DNA from: Streptomyces sp. NBC_00091
Lineage (GTDB): Bacteria; Actinomycetota; Actinomycetes; Streptomycetales; Streptomycetaceae
NCBI RefSeq assembly: GCF_026343185.1
Contig: NZ_JAPEMA010000001.1
Span: 310,001 to 374,000 of the forward strand
Reading direction: 5' to 3'
Length of the DNA stretch: 64,000 nucleotides
Part shown: positions 8,319-16,737 of the stretch, in pieces
How positions within the stretch are numbered: the first letter of the stretch is position 1
How the letters are laid out: each line of letters opens with the position of its first letter
Translations under genes and position numbers: made by a program
The notes under the pieces: model-generated
What the model was told of the DNA's origin: nothing
Seen by the model: the letters and a program-made list of their open reading frames with translations, nothing else
Databases searched by the model: none

Positions 8319-8798
8319 TCAGGCCGCGGCCTGGAGCTCGAACCAGACCACCTTGCCGCGGCCCATGGCCAGCGGATCCACCCCCCAGGCGTCGGCGAGC
8401 GCCTGCACCAGGAGCAGTCCCCGGCCGTGCGTACCGTCGTCGGCGGACGGTACGTACGGCCGGGGCAGTCGTGCGGTGTGGTCACGGACCTCCACCCGCA
8501 GCCGGCCGGCCCGGACGGTCGCGGACACCTCGGCGCCCTGTTCGGTGTGGACGAGGGCGTTGGTGACCAGCTCGGTGATCAGCAGCTCGGCCACATCGGC
8601 CACCTCGGCCATCTCGCCCCGGCAGCGGTGGCGCAGCAACTCCCGCAGGGCCCGGCGGACCTCGCCCACCGCCTTCAGATCGGTCCGGCGCACACTGCGC
8701 GCCAGCTCGGCCCGGTCCGGCTCGCCGGCCGTCGACGGCTCGCGCGGCACCGGCAGCCCGCTCCTCCACGATTTCCCGCTCTTCGCCCCCACCCGCAC
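8319..8798 (-). CDS. Anti-sigma-type ATP-binding protein (HATPase_c)
   Basis: This 159-residue protein is a stand-alone GHKL ATPase of the RsbW/SpoIIAB kind, common in streptomycetes as anti-sigma or switch kinases. The N-box (ITELVTNALVHT, about residue 80) and G-box (DGTHGRGLLLV, about residue 130) are intact. No sensor or receiver domain is attached. A GTG start is preceded by GGGGAGG about 9 bases upstream. No sigma factor or antagonist gene adjoins it, so its partner is unknown. Confidence 0.88.
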   Translation of the reverse strand: MRVGAKSGKSWRSGLPVPREPSTAGEPDRAELARSVRRTDLKAVGEVRRALRELLRHRCRGEMAEVADVAELLITELVTNALVHTEQGAEVSATVRAGRLRVEVRDHTARLPRPYVPSADDGTHGRGLLLVQALADAWGVDPLAMGRGKVVWFELQAAA

Positions 8799-8869
8799 GG
8801 CGACATACCTCCCCGTATTCGGCTGCCCGTGTTCTCGAACAGGCCTACGGAATGCATGCCCCCGACGAC

Positions 8870-8889
8870 AGTCCGCACTCCTGCGGACT
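8870..8889. terminator. Small hairpin at the end of the pox pseudogene
   Basis: AGTCCGCA and TGCGGACT form a perfect 8-bp stem with a 4-base loop, abutting the stop codon of the decayed oxidase gene. It is probably the terminator of the original gene. Confidence 0.5.
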
Positions 8890-9340
8890 CAAGGCCCGGG
8901 CATGTTGCGGAGGTTGGATCGAGCCATCCGGATCATCCGGCCCACCCCGCCGTCCAGCACGATCTCGTTGGCGGACCGTGCGAATCCGGTCACCGTTTCG
9001 GCGCTGGTCTTCGGTGGAACCGACAAGGCGTCGGGGTCGGTCACCACGTCCACCAGGCGCCCGCCGCGCGGGCGATGGCGGCGAAGTCCGGGTTCCGGTT
9101 AGCCGTTCCGTACGAAGGAAGGCCGGAAACCGGCATTTCCAACTCCACCATGCCCAGCGACGAGTTGTCGAAGAGGACCACTTTGACGGGCAGGTCGTAC
9201 TGCACCAGGGTGAGGAAATCTCCCATCGGCATCGAGAATCCGCCGTCGCCGACATCGGCACCACTTGACGGCGACGGTCCGTAGACTGTGCGCCGCTTGC
9301 CGTTCGGCGAAAGATAGCGCGCCTTCCATCCGTGCACGAC
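8889..9340 (-). pseudogene. Remnant of a pyruvate oxidase/dehydrogenase (ThDP enzyme, PoxB-like)
   Basis: The reverse strand encodes the C-terminal third of a thiamine-diphosphate pyruvate oxidase in pieces. One frame reads KARYLSPNGKRR, then GDGGFSMPMGDFLTLVQYDL through NPDFAAIARAAGAWW; the family end (VDVVTDPDALSVPP through MARSNLRNMPGP) then continues in another frame to a TGA at 8889. Against the family, a stretch is missing before GDGGFS and about 25 residues are missing at the frame change. The rest of the enzyme is absent; the PP2C-like gene ends at 9349. This is a clear decayed fragment, not an assembly slip, because residues are lost as well as frame. Confidence 0.85.
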
Positions 9341-9348
9341 CCGCGCGG

Positions 9349-10872
9349 TTACGCCTCCCAGACCGCGGCCGCCGTCCGGTCGTCGGCGTACCCCTTGAGG
9401 CGGAGCTGGGTGTCGGCGAGGAAGGCCGCCAGGCCCGGCGGGTCCCCCTGCGACCAGCGGGCGGCGAGCTCGGCCGGGAGCAGGCTCTCCTCGCGCATGG
9501 GGTCCGCGAGGCCTCCGGAGCACAGCAGCAGGGTGTCGCCCGGGCGGGCCACGGAGGCCCGGAACCGGAAGCCCGTCGCGCCGCCGGGCTCCTGCTCCAT
9601 GTCCTGCCAGCGGCCCGCGCGGAGCCGGAAGACCCCGCCCGCGCCCACGCCGAAGCAGATCCGGTGGGGGCACTGCGGGTCCAGGGGCAGCAGGAGTCCG
9701 CGCAGCCCGGCCGTGTACGCCTCCTCCGCGAGCCCGAGTTCGGCGGCGCGGGCCCGCAGCCGCCCGTAGCCCCGGTCGGTGAGGCGCTGGAGCCCCGACA
9801 GGAGGGCCTCGCGCCGGCCCGCCAGGATGTCCTCGGCCAGCCGCTCCCGGCTGCGCCCGACGGCCGCCGCGACGGAGTGGCCCAGTTCGGCGGCGGCCTC
9901 GCGGGCGCCGGGGGCGGCCCGGTCCCCGCCGGCCAGGACCACCAGCACCAGGGCGTCGTCCCCGTTGCCGAAGCGAGCGGTGAGCAGGAAGTCCCGCCGG
10001 GCCTCGCCCCGGTAGCGGGCGGAGTCCCCGCGCAAGGAGGCGGCGCGCAGGGTGTACGTGCCGTAGCGGGCCCCCTCCAGGACGGTGTCGGGGGTCAGGA
10101 AGTCGAGCGCCGCCGGGTCGGCGGCGGGCAGCGCCCCCGGCTCGGCGGCGTAGGTGGGGGCCCGGTCGCCGAGGTGGCGCACGTCCGGGCGCTCGCCGGG
10201 CCGCGGCGGGGCGGGTTCCGGTGCGGGGCCCGGCTCCGGTTCCGGCTCCGGTCCGGCGTCGGGCCGGCCCCAGGCGGGCGGCTCGGCCCCTGCCGCCGCC
10301 GGCTCCCCGGCCGGGGCGGGCGGTACGGCCAGGTCCCCCTGCACGTACCCGGTCTCCCCCGCCACCCGGGGATCCGGCCGGGCCGTCCCCCCGCGCTGCG
10401 CCGGCACCGCGGCCGGGGGGAACCCGGGCGCCGGGGGCGGGGGCGGCTCGGCCATGCGGAACCCCGGCGGCGGCGCGGGTACGGGCGGGGCCAGCGGCGG
10501 GACGGGCGGGGCCAGCGGGGCCGGAGGGACGGGCGGGGCCAGCGGGGGCGGCGGCGGTGGCGGCACGGGCCCGGGCGGAGCCGGCGCAGCCGCCGGACCC
10601 GCCGCGGGCCGTACCGGCGGCTCGGGCGGGTGGTACCCGGGCGGGGGCACGGGCGGCAGGGGTGCGGGGGCCGTCCCCGGGGTGGGCGGAGCCGCCGCCG
10701 GAGGCTCGCGGCGCGGGGCCGGCAGCGGCGGCTGCGGTGGGGCCGGGTCGGTCACCAGGACCGACGCCGAGCGGAAGCGCTGGTCCAGGGTGTCCCCCGG
10801 GTCAGGTCCGGGCCCCGCGTCCGGATCCTCGTACAGCTTCTGCCACCAGTCCTCCGCACCCTGCTGACTCAT
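9349..10872 (-). CDS. PP2C-like phosphatase-domain protein with proline-rich N-terminus
   Basis: This 507-residue protein starts with MSQQGAEDWWQKLYEDPD. Residues of about 40 to 245 are almost wholly Pro, Ala, Gly and Glu and should be disordered. The C-terminal part (about 250-507) resembles the Streptomyces PP2C-like domain, with GDTLLLCSGGLADPM and DDRTAAAVWE near the end. The usual metal-binding Asp-Gly motif near the domain start is not evident (ALVLVVLAGG is in its place), so catalysis is uncertain. It may act as a phosphoprotein-binding or degenerate phosphatase. It is followed directly by the oxidase remnant. Confidence 0.8.
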   Translation of the reverse strand: MSQQGAEDWWQKLYEDPDAGPGPDPGDTLDQRFRSASVLVTDPAPPQPPLPAPRREPPAAAPPTPGTAPAPLPPVPPPGYHPPEPPVRPAAGPAAAPAPPGPVPPPPPPPLAPPVPPAPLAPPVPPLAPPVPAPPPGFRMAEPPPPPAPGFPPAAVPAQRGGTARPDPRVAGETGYVQGDLAVPPAPAGEPAAAGAEPPAWGRPDAGPEPEPEPGPAPEPAPPRPGERPDVRHLGDRAPTYAAEPGALPAADPAALDFLTPDTVLEGARYGTYTLRAASLRGDSARYRGEARRDFLLTARFGNGDDALVLVVLAGGDRAAPGAREAAAELGHSVAAAVGRSRERLAEDILAGRREALLSGLQRLTDRGYGRLRARAAELGLAEEAYTAGLRGLLLPLDPQCPHRICFGVGAGGVFRLRAGRWQDMEQEPGGATGFRFRASVARPGDTLLLCSGGLADPMREESLLPAELAARWSQGDPPGLAAFLADTQLRLKGYADDRTAAAVWEA

Positions 10873-10923
10873 GCCCTGATTGTCGGCCTCCCCGGGCGGC
10901 GGAAAACCCCGAATGCACGAAAA

Positions 10924-10953
10924 GGGTCCACCGGGCCGCCGCCCGGTGGACCC
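10924..10953. terminator. Terminator hairpin of the subtilase gene
   Basis: A perfect 13-bp stem (GGGTCCACCGGGC and its complement) with a CGCC loop lies 21 bp after the subtilase stop codon on the minus strand, in the gap before the PP2C-like gene. Confidence 0.8.
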
Positions 10954-10974
10954 CTCCCGCCCTACCCGTACGGA

Positions 10975-13900
10975 CTAGCGGACGTCGTACGCCCGCGCGA
11001 CCGTCTGGGTGACCGTGGCGCCGTTCGCGTCGGCCAGTTCGACCTTCAGCGAGACCGGCCTGCCGGAGGCACCGGCGTGGTTCACGACCGCCGTCCAGCG
11101 GCCGTCGCGCTCGCTCACCCGCGCCTGCGTCCAGTGCTCGCCGTCGTACGAGTACGACAGCTTCGCCGAGGTGAGCGCGCCCGGCGCGTAGCCCGCGTGG
11201 CCGGTGGCGGTCAGCCCGACGCTCAGCCCGTCCGCCGCCGGGGCCGTCTTCAGGCCGTCCAGCGGGGCGGCGTAGCGCGGGAAGAGGACCGGCAGGCCCT
11301 GCGAGTACGCCGACGCGTCGAGCTTCGAGGTGAAGCCCCAAGTCGTCTCGACCGCCGTGGAGCGCTGCCAGGTCCGGGCGGGCGGGCCGATCTTCTCGAT
11401 GGCCTGGGTCAGTTCGTACCGGCCCTCCTGCGCCGGGACCTCGAAGACCCCGAAGGGGTACCAGCTCTCGCCGATGGCCTCGCCGTCGCGCGTGAGGCGC
11501 AGGCTGCCGATGTCACCGAAGGAGCCCGGCTGCGCGAAGTGGCCGCCGTCCCCCCACATGGCGGGGGCGAAGCCGATCAGGTTCCCCTGCCGCTCGGCGG
11601 CGAGCGCCTCCTTCCCGGAGCGGTCGCGCGGCGCGACGGGCGCGGTCACCCCGTCGTACCAACTCGCCGTGCTCCGCGCCCCCTTGGCGTAGGTGCGCTG
11701 CTCTCCCGTCATGAACTCGCCCCAGGGGAAGCTGCTGGACAGCAGCTGGTCCCAGGCGGTGTCCCCCGCCGAGTAGTACTCGGTGCGCCGGCCCGGGACG
11801 GCGACGGTCTCGATCGAGCCGAAGAACACGGCGGTGCCGATCGGCCGGTAGGCGCCGGCCAGGTCGACGAAGTCGGTGGCCACGCCCATGGAGTTGTAGG
11901 TGCTCTCCACCCGACCGAGGTCGCGGTCGCGCACCTCGTACGGGTGGCCGCCCCTGACCGGTCCCGTCTCGGGGAAGGCGAGGGAGTAGAGGTACGGGCT
12001 CTTCGCGGTGGCCTTCCAGGACAGGGTGACCCCGCCCTCCTTCAACCGGGCCAGCAGCGCCCGCGCCTCGGCGGCCTCGATGGTCATGGCGGGCAGCGCG
12101 CCGCCCGCGTAGCCGGTGAAGCCGACCCAGCGGCCCGGAGCCTCGCGGTGGGCGAGCACGGCGACGGCGCCGGCCTTCCGCGCGTTGTCCGCGACCTCGC
12201 GCAGCGCCCCGTCGGCGCTCTTGACGAGCGCGATCGCGCCCTTGGCCCCGGCCAGCTCCCCGGGGGCGCCGCTGCCGGCGTCGACGAGCGGGGCGCTCCC
12301 GGCGCCGTCGAGGTTGTCGCTGCCGGTGGAGGCGGTGATCGGGTGCAGGACCGGACCGCCGACGGCCTTCAGCTCGGAGATCAGCGGGGCGCCGGCCCGC
12401 CAGTAGCTGCCGAACTCGAAGTCGCCGTCCTCGGCGCGGCCTTCGACGGAGGCGTAGTAGCCGCGGACGGTACGGCCGCCCATGGCGGTTCCGGCGTGCA
12501 GCCAGACCCCTCCCCAGCTGCGGGCGAAGGCCAGGGTGGTGCTGCGGGACTCCAGCGGCCGCTCGGCCTCGACGGTGAGGCGCCCGGCCGTGCGCGCGTC
12601 GAGCACGATGACGGTGTCCTTCTTCACCTCCACCTGCGGCCGCCCGAGATAGGTGAGGGAGTCGGTCAGGGCCGCCCCCTCCCCCGCGTCCGGGGTGGCG
12701 ACGAAGGCGGAGAGGAAGTACGCGCCCGGGCGCACCCGGTAGACCTGGTCGGCGGCGCCGTCGTTGAAGCGGCGCTCACCGGACGCGTCGTCCGTGCCGA
12801 TGACGTCGAGGGACGAGGGGCCGGCGGCGGGCTTGCCCGTCCGGTCCAGCAGTCTGACGCGCAGGGTGACGGTCTCCGGCTCCACGTAGAGGGAGAAGGG
12901 GGTGGAGACGTGGACCCCGTCGGCCGTGGCGACGACGCGGCCGGTGACGTCCCCGTACTGGGAGCGCTCCAGCTTCGCGGCCGGATCGAGGGCGAGCGGC
13001 ACGCTGACGGTGGCCCCGGCCGGGAGCGTGACCGTACGCCGCTCCAGGCGGGCGACCTGACTGCGGACGGCCGAGCCGTCGTTGCCGGTGACCTTCTCGA
13101 CGGCGAGGCTGAGGGTGACGGGCCGGCTGCCGGTGTTGGTGTACGGGACCGCGACGCTCGTGCGCTCTCCGCGGTCCTGCGGCCAGTGGTAGGCGCCGCC
13201 CTGCACGGCGGGTGCGCCGGTGACGGTGGCCTCGGTCGCGGCCCTGACGTCGAGGCGCCCGCCGCCGGTCTCCCGTACGTCGCCGGGCACGGCGGTCCGG
13301 GCGGAGCCGACCAGGGCGGCCTTGACCTGGGCCGCGTTCCACTCGGGGTGGCGCTGCTTGACGACGGCGGCGGCCCCGGCGACGTGCGGGGTGGCCATCG
13401 AGGTGCCGGACATGGACTGGTACGCGTACACCCCGCGCCCGCCCATGGCGGCGGCGGAGATGGCGACGCCGGGGGCGGCGATCTCGGGCTTGAGGGTGTG
13501 CCGGAGTCCGGCGGGGCCCCGGCTGGAGAAGACGGCGGTGGTGTCGTCGCGGTCGACGGCGCCGACGGTCAGCACGCTGGGTGCGCAGCCGGGCGAGGAG
13601 ACGGTGTTGTTGCCGGGCCCGGAGTTGCCGGCGGCGATCACGAACAGCGGTCCCCGCTGCGAGAGTTGCTCGGCGGCTGCGGCCAGCGGGTCGTCGCAGG
13701 CGGTCTGGGAGGGGTCGCCGAGACTCATGGAGACCACGTCGGCCCTGCTCTCGACGGCCCATTCCATTCCGGCGATGATCCAGGAGTCCAGGCCGTACCC
13801 CTGGTCATTGAGTACCTTGCCGCTGAGCAGCTCGGCGCCGGGGGCGACGCCCTTCTTGGCCCCGCCGCTCTCGGCGCCGGAGCCGCCGACGGTGGAGATG

Positions 13901-14727
13901 GTGTGGGTGCCGTGGCCCTGGCGGTCGGCGTCGGTATCGGAGTCGGTGAAGTTCTTCGAGGCGGTCACCCGCCCCTTGAGGTCCGGGTGCTCGAGATCCG
14001 TACCGGTGTCGAGGACGGCGACCTTCGTTCCGGCGCCGTCGAAGCCGGCCGCCCAGGCGGCGGGGGCGTTCACCTGCCGGGTGGAGCGCTCCAGACTGGC
14101 CTGAACCTTGCCGTCGAGCCACAGCTTCTTCAGCCCGCCGGCGGCGCGCGAGCGGCTGCCGGCGGCCATGTCGGCCCAGAAGTCGGCGGCCCGCTCCTTC
14201 TCGGCGGCGAGGGCGACGGCGCCGATGGAGCCGAGGACCAGGGAGCGTTCGGCTCCGCGCGGGGCGGGCGGGGCGCTGCGCGCCACGTCGACGGAGCCGT
14301 CGTAGACGGCGATGAGGGGGAGCCGCTTCGCGTGTGCGTCGTCGTATCCCTGCCGGATGAGGCCGGTGACGTTGAAGAGTTCGCGGTCGACGGTGCCCGC
14401 GGCGAGGGCCTTGACCGCGCTCTCGGGGTAGACGTAGAGGTCCTTGCCGCTCTGGCGGGTCTGGACGACGGGCTGGGTGCCGTTCTCGCGGGGCATCGCG
14501 GTGGCGGCGGTGCGTCCGGCGGCGTCGGTGGACACCAGGATCCGGTCGCCGGTGACGAGGGTGACGGTGACGGGGGCCGTCGGGGCCCCCGCTGCCGCCT
14601 GACTGCCTGTGAGTGGTCTTCTGTCCGGCGCTCGGTCGCTCGGCTGTGCCGCCGACGGGCCGACGGCGGTGACGGCCAAGGCGGCTGCGGTGGCCGCCCC
14701 GAGCGCCGTTCGCGATATCGGACGCAT
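10975..14727 (-). CDS. Secreted S8-family subtilisin-like serine protease
   Basis: This protease of about 1250 residues is exported: an N-terminal signal peptide (basic start, then AATAAALAVTAVGPSAAQ) precedes a propeptide of roughly 200 residues. The catalytic triad is complete: Asp240 (VLDTGTD), His272 (GHGTH) and Ser443 (GTSMATP), with the oxyanion Asn368 (AAGNSG). The long C-terminal region has beta-rich accessory segments and a protease-associated-like part. It is the size of the large multi-domain actinomycete subtilases. The ATG (14725-14727) is divergent from a TrmB/LuxR-type regulator across 169 bp, so that regulator may control it. A strong hairpin ends the transcript. Confidence 0.93.
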   Translation of the reverse strand: MRPISRTALGAATAAALAVTAVGPSAAQPSDRAPDRRPLTGSQAAAGAPTAPVTVTLVTGDRILVSTDAAGRTAATAMPRENGTQPVVQTRQSGKDLYVYPESAVKALAAGTVDRELFNVTGLIRQGYDDAHAKRLPLIAVYDGSVDVARSAPPAPRGAERSLVLGSIGAVALAAEKERAADFWADMAAGSRSRAAGGLKKLWLDGKVQASLERSTRQVNAPAAWAAGFDGAGTKVAVLDTGTDLEHPDLKGRVTASKNFTDSDTDADRQGHGTHTISTVGGSGAESGGAKKGVAPGAELLSGKVLNDQGYGLDSWIIAGMEWAVESRADVVSMSLGDPSQTACDDPLAAAAEQLSQRGPLFVIAAGNSGPGNNTVSSPGCAPSVLTVGAVDRDDTTAVFSSRGPAGLRHTLKPEIAAPGVAISAAAMGGRGVYAYQSMSGTSMATPHVAGAAAVVKQRHPEWNAAQVKAALVGSARTAVPGDVRETGGGRLDVRAATEATVTGAPAVQGGAYHWPQDRGERTSVAVPYTNTGSRPVTLSLAVEKVTGNDGSAVRSQVARLERRTVTLPAGATVSVPLALDPAAKLERSQYGDVTGRVVATADGVHVSTPFSLYVEPETVTLRVRLLDRTGKPAAGPSSLDVIGTDDASGERRFNDGAADQVYRVRPGAYFLSAFVATPDAGEGAALTDSLTYLGRPQVEVKKDTVIVLDARTAGRLTVEAERPLESRSTTLAFARSWGGVWLHAGTAMGGRTVRGYYASVEGRAEDGDFEFGSYWRAGAPLISELKAVGGPVLHPITASTGSDNLDGAGSAPLVDAGSGAPGELAGAKGAIALVKSADGALREVADNARKAGAVAVLAHREAPGRWVGFTGYAGGALPAMTIEAAEARALLARLKEGGVTLSWKATAKSPYLYSLAFPETGPVRGGHPYEVRDRDLGRVESTYNSMGVATDFVDLAGAYRPIGTAVFFGSIETVAVPGRRTEYYSAGDTAWDQLLSSSFPWGEFMTGEQRTYAKGARSTASWYDGVTAPVAPRDRSGKEALAAERQGNLIGFAPAMWGDGGHFAQPGSFGDIGSLRLTRDGEAIGESWYPFGVFEVPAQEGRYELTQAIEKIGPPARTWQRSTAVETTWGFTSKLDASAYSQGLPVLFPRYAAPLDGLKTAPAADGLSVGLTATGHAGYAPGALTSAKLSYSYDGEHWTQARVSERDGRWTAVVNHAGASGRPVSLKVELADANGATVTQTVARAYDVR

Positions 14728-14896
14728 CGCTCTCCCCAGGTGAATTCCGGGCAACTGGCCAGCAAATGGCCCATGTCCGGAGGATGTTGGTGCTGCGGTG
14801 GCGTCACCTTGGCAGAGGGGCGGAGGTTGCGGCGAAGATGGCCGCGGCGGGTTTGCGCCGTGGCCGCTTCCCGCCAGGAACGGCTCTGGGAGTGGG

Positions 14897-15883
14897 GTGG
14901 ACGGGTTGCTGGGAGCGATAGGCCTGGACGAGGGCCAGGAGTCGGCGTACCGCGCGCTGGTGGCACTGGGGGCGGCGGAGGTGCCCGACCTGGCGCACCG
15001 GCTGACGCTGCCGGTGCCGCAGACGGAACGGGCGCTGCGGCATCTGGAACGCCACGGGCTGGCCGCCCAGTCCTCGGCGCGGCCGGGCCGCTGGGTGGCG
15101 GCGCCGCCGGGGGTCGCCCTCGCGGCCCTCCTGACCCAGCAGCGGCACGAGCTGGAGCGGGCGGAACTGGCGACGGCGCTGCTGGCGCAGGAGTACCGGT
15201 CGGAGGCGGCCGAACCGGCGGTGCACGACCTGGTGGAGGTGGTGACGGGGGCGAGCGCGGTGGCCCACCGCTTCCACCAGCTCCAGCTGGGCGCGACGCA
15301 GGAGGTGTGCGCGCTGGTCAGCGGCCGGCCCCAGGTGGTGACCGGGATGGAGAACGAGGCTGAGGAACGGGCGGCCGTACGTGGCGTCGAGTACCGGGTG
15401 GTCATCGAGCGCGAGGTGCTCACCCTGCCCACCGGCATCCGGGAGGCCTCCAGCGCCCTCGCGCGGGGGGAACGGATCCGGGTGACGGCGGCGGTCCCCA
15501 CGAAGCTGGTGATCGCCGACCGGACCCTCGCCATGGTCCCGCTGACGACGCGCGGGGCGGAGCCGGCGGCGCTGGTGGTGCACGCGTCGGGGCTGCTCGA
15601 GTCCCTGCGGGGGCTCTTCGAGGCGGTGTGGCGGGAGGCCCTCCCGCTGCGGCTGGGCGTGACGGGCCGCCCGGAGGAGGGGGACGGCGGCCCCGACACC
15701 ACGGACCTGGAGATCCTCTCCCTGCTGCTGGCGGGGATGACCGACGCGAGCGTGGCCAAGCACCTGGAACTGGGGCTGCGGACCGTACAGCGGCGCGTGA
15801 AGGGGCTGATGGAGCTGGCCGGGGTGACGACCCGGCTCCAGCTCGGCTGGCACGCCTACGAACGGGGCTGGGTGGCCCGATAG
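14897..15883 (+). CDS. TrmB/LuxR-type helix-turn-helix regulator
   Basis: This 328-residue regulator has an N-terminal winged-helix like TrmB (YRALVALGAAEVPDLAHRL, then a PQTERALRHLERHGL recognition helix) and a C-terminal LuxR helix-turn-helix (DLEILSLLLAGMTDASVAKH, then LRTVQRRVKGL). This two-HTH class is frequent in streptomycetes. The GTG at 14897 is chosen because GGGAG lies 4 bases before it; earlier in-frame codons give a low-complexity extension. Divergence from the subtilase gene makes that protease a plausible target. Confidence 0.88.
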   Translation: MDGLLGAIGLDEGQESAYRALVALGAAEVPDLAHRLTLPVPQTERALRHLERHGLAAQSSARPGRWVAAPPGVALAALLTQQRHELERAELATALLAQEYRSEAAEPAVHDLVEVVTGASAVAHRFHQLQLGATQEVCALVSGRPQVVTGMENEAEERAAVRGVEYRVVIEREVLTLPTGIREASSALARGERIRVTAAVPTKLVIADRTLAMVPLTTRGAEPAALVVHASGLLESLRGLFEAVWREALPLRLGVTGRPEEGDGGPDTTDLEILSLLLAGMTDASVAKHLELGLRTVQRRVKGLMELAGVTTRLQLGWHAYERGWVAR

Positions 15884-15907
15884 CCGGGGGTCGGTCAGGC
15901 TGGGCAG

Positions 15908-16393
15908 ATGGATCTGCCTCAGCTGCTCCTGGTGGGGCTGGTGCTCCTGCTCGGGGTGCTCGGGGTACTGGTCCCGGGCATCCCGGGGACGTGGCTGGTC
16001 TGGGCGGGGGTGCTGTGGTGGGCGCTGCACGAGCGGTCCACGCCGGCGTGGGGGCTGCTGGTGGCGTCGACGGCCCTGCTGCTGGTGGTGCAGGTGGTGA
16101 AGTGGCAGCTGCCGCCGAGGCGGCTGCGGGGCGTGGGGGTCACCCGCCGGATGGCGGTGTACGCGGGCGCGGGCGCGGTCCTCGGCTTCGTACTGCTGCC
16201 GGTGGTGGGGGCGGTACCGGGGTTCGTGGGCGGGATCTACCTGTGCGAGCGGCGCCGCCTGGGGACGCACGGGGAGGCCTGGGCCTCGGTGCGGGCGGTG
16301 ATGCGGGCGGTGGGGACGAGCGTGCTGGTGGAGCTGTTCGCGTGCCTGCTGGTGACGGCGGCGTGGCTCGGAGCCGTCCTGGCGGGGCCCTGA
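15908..16393 (+). CDS. DUF456 membrane protein
   Basis: This 161-residue protein is almost wholly hydrophobic, with about four or five membrane segments and the family glycine motif LGVLVPGIPGTWLVWAG near the N-terminus, mirrored by FVLLPVVGAVPGFVGG near residue 98. DUF456 proteins are small bacterial membrane proteins of unknown function. It starts 25 bp after the regulator on the same strand, so the two may be co-transcribed. An inverted-repeat element follows. Confidence 0.88.
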   Translation: MDLPQLLLVGLVLLLGVLGVLVPGIPGTWLVWAGVLWWALHERSTPAWGLLVASTALLLVVQVVKWQLPPRRLRGVGVTRRMAVYAGAGAVLGFVLLPVVGAVPGFVGGIYLCERRRLGTHGEAWASVRAVMRAVGTSVLVELFACLLVTAAWLGAVLAGP

Positions 16394-16439
16394 CCCCGAC
16401 CCCCCGCCTCCGGCGAGCTTGCGGGCGGGCCCGGCTGCG

Positions 16440-16573
16440 CCTGTACCGCTGCGCGGGGCCGAGTCCCCTACCCGCCCTTCGCCCGTTCCCCGGGGCTCCG
16501 CCCCGGACCCCGCGCCTCAAACGCCGGCGAGGCTGGATTGTGCGGCGGGGCGGAGTTTGGCCGCGTACGTGAG
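16440..16573. repeat. Streptomyces intergenic repeat flanking MITE copy 1
   Basis: This stretch has blocks (CCCTACCCGCCCTTCGCCCG, GGGGCTCCGCCCC, GCCTCAAACGCCGGCGAGGC and GCGTACGTGAGG) that recur in reverse orientation at 23427-23640. The blocks are typical of dispersed GC-rich intergenic repeats of this genus. No ORF with coding character lies here. Confidence 0.75.
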
Positions 16574-16713
16574 GGGTCGGGGGCGGGGTGGGGTGTTGTC
16601 CGGGACTAAAACGAGATGAATTCGGCGCGCGGTACCGCCCGGCAGAACACACCCGGAACAGGCGCCGAACATCGAAGCCCGTCCCGGACGACACCCCACC
16701 CCGCCCCCGACCC
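16574..16713. mobile_element. MITE-like element, copy 1
   Basis: This 140-bp element has 33-bp terminal inverted repeats (16574-16606 and 16681-16713) with a single mismatch, starting GGGTCGGGGGCGGGG. The interior begins TAAAACGAGATGAATTCGGC and codes for nothing. A second copy, reversed, lies at 23285-23423. It could be a non-autonomous transposable element or a strong bidirectional hairpin; no transposase or clear target duplication was found. Confidence 0.75.
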
Positions 16714-16737
16714 ACCCCCACCCACGCCCGGCCAGGG

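Noticed and set aside
9265..15363. 2032-codon open frame on the plus strand
   Set aside because: It is the shadow of the PP2C-like and subtilase genes on the minus strand, which have intact motifs and signal peptide; the frame reads as low-complexity Gly, Arg and Val.
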